From Allobaculum sp. (GTDB lineage Bacteria; Bacillota_I; Bacilli_A; Erysipelotrichales; Erysipelotrichaceae), in contig JAAVAY010000029.1 in the NCBI GenBank assembly GCA_014803815.1, positions 1 to 7,020 on the forward strand: 7,020 nt of DNA, read 5' to 3'. The notes beneath the pieces are model-generated. The model ran no database searches. It was given only the letters and a program-made list of their open reading frames with translations, and was not told the DNA's origin. The translations under genes were made by a program, and so were the position numbers. The number at the start of each line of letters is the position of its first letter. The first letter of the stretch is position 1. Of this stretch, positions 5,700 through 7,020 are shown piece by piece.

Positions 5700-6173
5700 A
5701 TGGCTGACAATAAAATTTTTGTTACCCAAGAGGGTCTAGAAGAACTTCGCGCGGAACTTGAAAATCTGCTTCATGTCGTTCGTCCAGAAGTCATTCAGGA
5801 ATTGCAAGAAGCCCGTGCGCAAGGTGACTTGTCGGAAAACGCCGACTATGATGCGGCCCGCGACCATCAAGCGCGTGTGGAAGCCCGCATTAAAGAACTG
5901 GAATCCCTCATCAAAAACTCCGTAATCATCACCGAGGAAACCACTGGTACAAAGGCGGTGCGTCTTGGTTCCAAGGTAACCATTCGCGATGAAAGCGAAG
6001 GCACTACATTAACTTTTAATATCGTGGGTACAGTTGAAGCAGATCCCTTTAATAACCGGATCTCCAATGAAGCCCCCCTTGTGCAAGCGATCATGGATTG
6101 CAAACCCAATGATCGGGTCACCGTACGAGGAGTGGAAGAACCCTATGATGTCACTGTTTTAAGCGTGGAATAA
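5700..6173 (+). CDS. greA: Transcription elongation factor GreA
   Basis: GreA enters the RNA polymerase secondary channel and stimulates cleavage of backtracked RNA, rescuing stalled complexes. The 157-residue product is full length (family about 158). The N-terminal antiparallel coiled coil spans about residues 8-76. Its tip is GDLSENADYDAARDHQ (42-57), with the two catalytic acids D43 and E46, corresponding to D41 and E44 in E. coli. The C-terminal FKBP-like domain (about 83-157) includes VRLGSKVTIRDE and ISNEAPLVQAI and ends PYDVTVLSVE. The start MADNKIFVTQEGLEEL is typical, and AGGA (5690-5693) lies 6 bases upstream. It has its own promoter, a leader hairpin and a strong terminator, so it looks like a single-gene unit. 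In B. subtilis several genes (yrrM, yrrN, yrrO, udk) lie between mltG and greA; here they are absent from this interval. Confidence 0.97.
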   Translation: MADNKIFVTQEGLEELRAELENLLHVVRPEVIQELQEARAQGDLSENADYDAARDHQARVEARIKELESLIKNSVIITEETTGTKAVRLGSKVTIRDESEGTTLTFNIVGTVEADPFNNRISNEAPLVQAIMDCKPNDRVTVRGVEEPYDVTVLSVE

Positions 6174-6177
6174 AACA

Positions 6178-6210
6178 AAAAAGCATTCGAATTCAATTCG
6201 AATGCTTTTT
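6178..6210 (+). terminator. Strong symmetrical terminator after greA
   Basis: A 14-bp perfect stem, AAAAAGCATTCGAA (6178-6191) with TTCGAATGCTTTTT (6197-6210), encloses the loop TTCAA. The A-run on one side and the T-run on the other would let it work in both directions, although no minus-strand gene approaches it. It starts 5 bases after the greA stop. Confidence 0.93.
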
Positions 6211-6274
6211 ACTTCTTTAGTTTTTATAGTCTTGAAGCGTGCTTTATGGTATGGAGCCAAAGGGGGAATTTTTC

Positions 6275-7020
6275 ATGTTGTACATTTTGTGTGGAGAAGA
6301 TCTCTCCCGAATGGAATACAATTTGGATGTCATCAAAAAAAAAGAACAATGCGATCAAGTCGATCGCTTTAATGCGCAAAGTGATGCTAAAGATGTCATC
6401 GAAAATGCCTTAGAAACCTTCTCTCTCTTTGCGCAAAAGCCCATGGTGATTTTGGAAAATGCGACGTTTTTAGGCGCCAAAAATACCACTTTGTTGGATG
6501 CAGAGCGCATCGAAAGCAAGATTCCCGAGGATAAAGTGGTTGTTTTGATGGCTCCCATCAAAAAACTCGATAGCCGTAAAAAAGCCATTAAGTCCCTGAT
6601 AGCTAAGGCCAGGATGGTAGACTGTTCCATCTTGGATGAAAAAAGTCAACCGCTTGAAGTCAAGGCTATGCTCAAGGAGCGCAAGCTTATGATGGATAGA
6701 GAGGCTTTCCACTGGTTTTGTGAAAATGCGGGGTATTCGGCTTCAGTTTTAGCGAGTCAACTGGATAAATTGGCTCTGTATGCTGATCACATCACTCTCG
6801 ATGATGTCCAGGCGCTGGTGACCATGGAACCCACCAAAAATATTTTTAAAATGACCGACGCGCTTTTTGCCCGTGATGGGGTGCGCTTGCTGGAATTGTA
6901 TCGCTCCTTTCGCTTTCAAAACATGGAACCCTTAGCGATTTTAGGTCTTTTAGCTGGTCAAATTCGCTTTGTGTATCAAGTACGGGTACTCATGGATGCA
7001 AATTATTCCCAAAAGGAGAT
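6275..7020 (+). CDS. holA: DNA polymerase III subunit delta (clamp loader), 3' end outside window
   Basis: The delta subunit opens the beta sliding clamp as part of the clamp-loader complex. The visible 248 codons are open to the window edge; complete homologues are about 320-340 residues, so roughly a quarter is missing. The beginning MLYILCGEDLSRMEYNLDVI corresponds to the N-terminal AAA+-like domain, without a Walker A motif as expected for delta. The middle contains PMVILENATFL and DKVVVLMAPIKKLDSRKK. The C-terminal part shows the family pattern NIFKMTDALFARDGVRLLELY (about 189-209) and PLAILGLLAGQIRFVYQVRVL. The ATG at 6275 follows AAAGGGGG (6259-6266) by 8 bases. No strong promoter is visible; TATAGT (6225-6230) is a possible -10 with a poor -35, and TATGGT (6245-6250) is another weak option. 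A run of nine A (6335-6343) covers codons 21-23 in frame. Recognition rests on pattern alone, but gene type and length fit well. Confidence 0.88.
   Translation, partial: MLYILCGEDLSRMEYNLDVIKKKEQCDQVDRFNAQSDAKDVIENALETFSLFAQKPMVILENATFLGAKNTTLLDAERIESKIPEDKVVVLMAPIKKLDSRKKAIKSLIAKARMVDCSILDEKSQPLEVKAMLKERKLMMDREAFHWFCENAGYSASVLASQLDKLALYADHITLDDVQALVTMEPTKNIFKMTDALFARDGVRLLELYRSFRFQNMEPLAILGLLAGQIRFVYQVRVLMDANYSQKE

Noticed and set aside
6355..6712. Minus-strand open frames within holA
   Set aside because: The + strand frame is continuous from 6275 to the window end and matches the delta subunit; the antisense frames are shadows.
1..7020. CRISPR arrays, insertion sequences, phage or defence genes, tRNA and rRNA genes
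   Set aside because: No spaced direct repeats, terminal inverted repeats with a transposase, or RNA gene signatures were seen; all coding space belongs to recognised housekeeping families.

Overview
The window is an ordinary housekeeping stretch from a low-to-mid GC Bacillota (Firmicutes) chromosome. All genes lie on the + strand. The order alaS - ireB (UPF0297) - ruvX (yqgF) - DUF1292 - mltG - greA is a classic Bacillota neighbourhood. AAAGGAGG-like ribosome binding sites, TTGNNN/TATNNT promoters and a T-box leader also fit. Protein details, such as the IreB and RuvX sequences and the short mltG-greA-holA arrangement, suggest the Erysipelotrichia or a related lineage, but this placement is tentative.

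Layout. Positions 1-37 hold nothing I can assign. A strong promoter (38-66) drives an alanine T-box riboswitch (74-282) with a readable GCC specifier, an antiterminator and a competing terminator. alaS follows (331-2967) and is closed by a strong intrinsic terminator (3006-3036). A gene-free stretch of about 325 bases (3037-3361) carries two candidate promoters and a partly structured leader. It leads into ireB (3362-3613) and ruvX (3619-4053), which are separated by 5 bases and end in a terminator (4065-4099). A 132-base gap with a small hairpin precedes the DUF1292 gene (4187-4450), which overlaps mltG (4440-5570) by 11 bases. After a weak possible terminator comes an extended -10 promoter and an 80-base leader whose long hairpin abuts the greA ribosome binding site. 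greA (5700-6173) ends in a 14-bp symmetrical terminator (6178-6210). The window closes inside holA (6275-7020, 3' end missing), the clamp-loader delta subunit.

How the genes work together. They cover translation (AlaRS, regulated by uncharged tRNA-Ala), a kinase-linked cell-envelope stress regulator (IreB), a RuvX/YqgF RNase H-fold nuclease, termination of peptidoglycan strands (MltG), rescue of stalled RNA polymerase (GreA) and replication (HolA). They do not form one pathway; the cluster is held together by conserved gene order. Four or five predicted terminators split it into short transcription units. I found no mobile element, CRISPR array, tRNA or rRNA. I see no new multi-gene system here; the most interesting material is in the leaders: the T-box variant, the long ireB leader and the greA leader hairpin.
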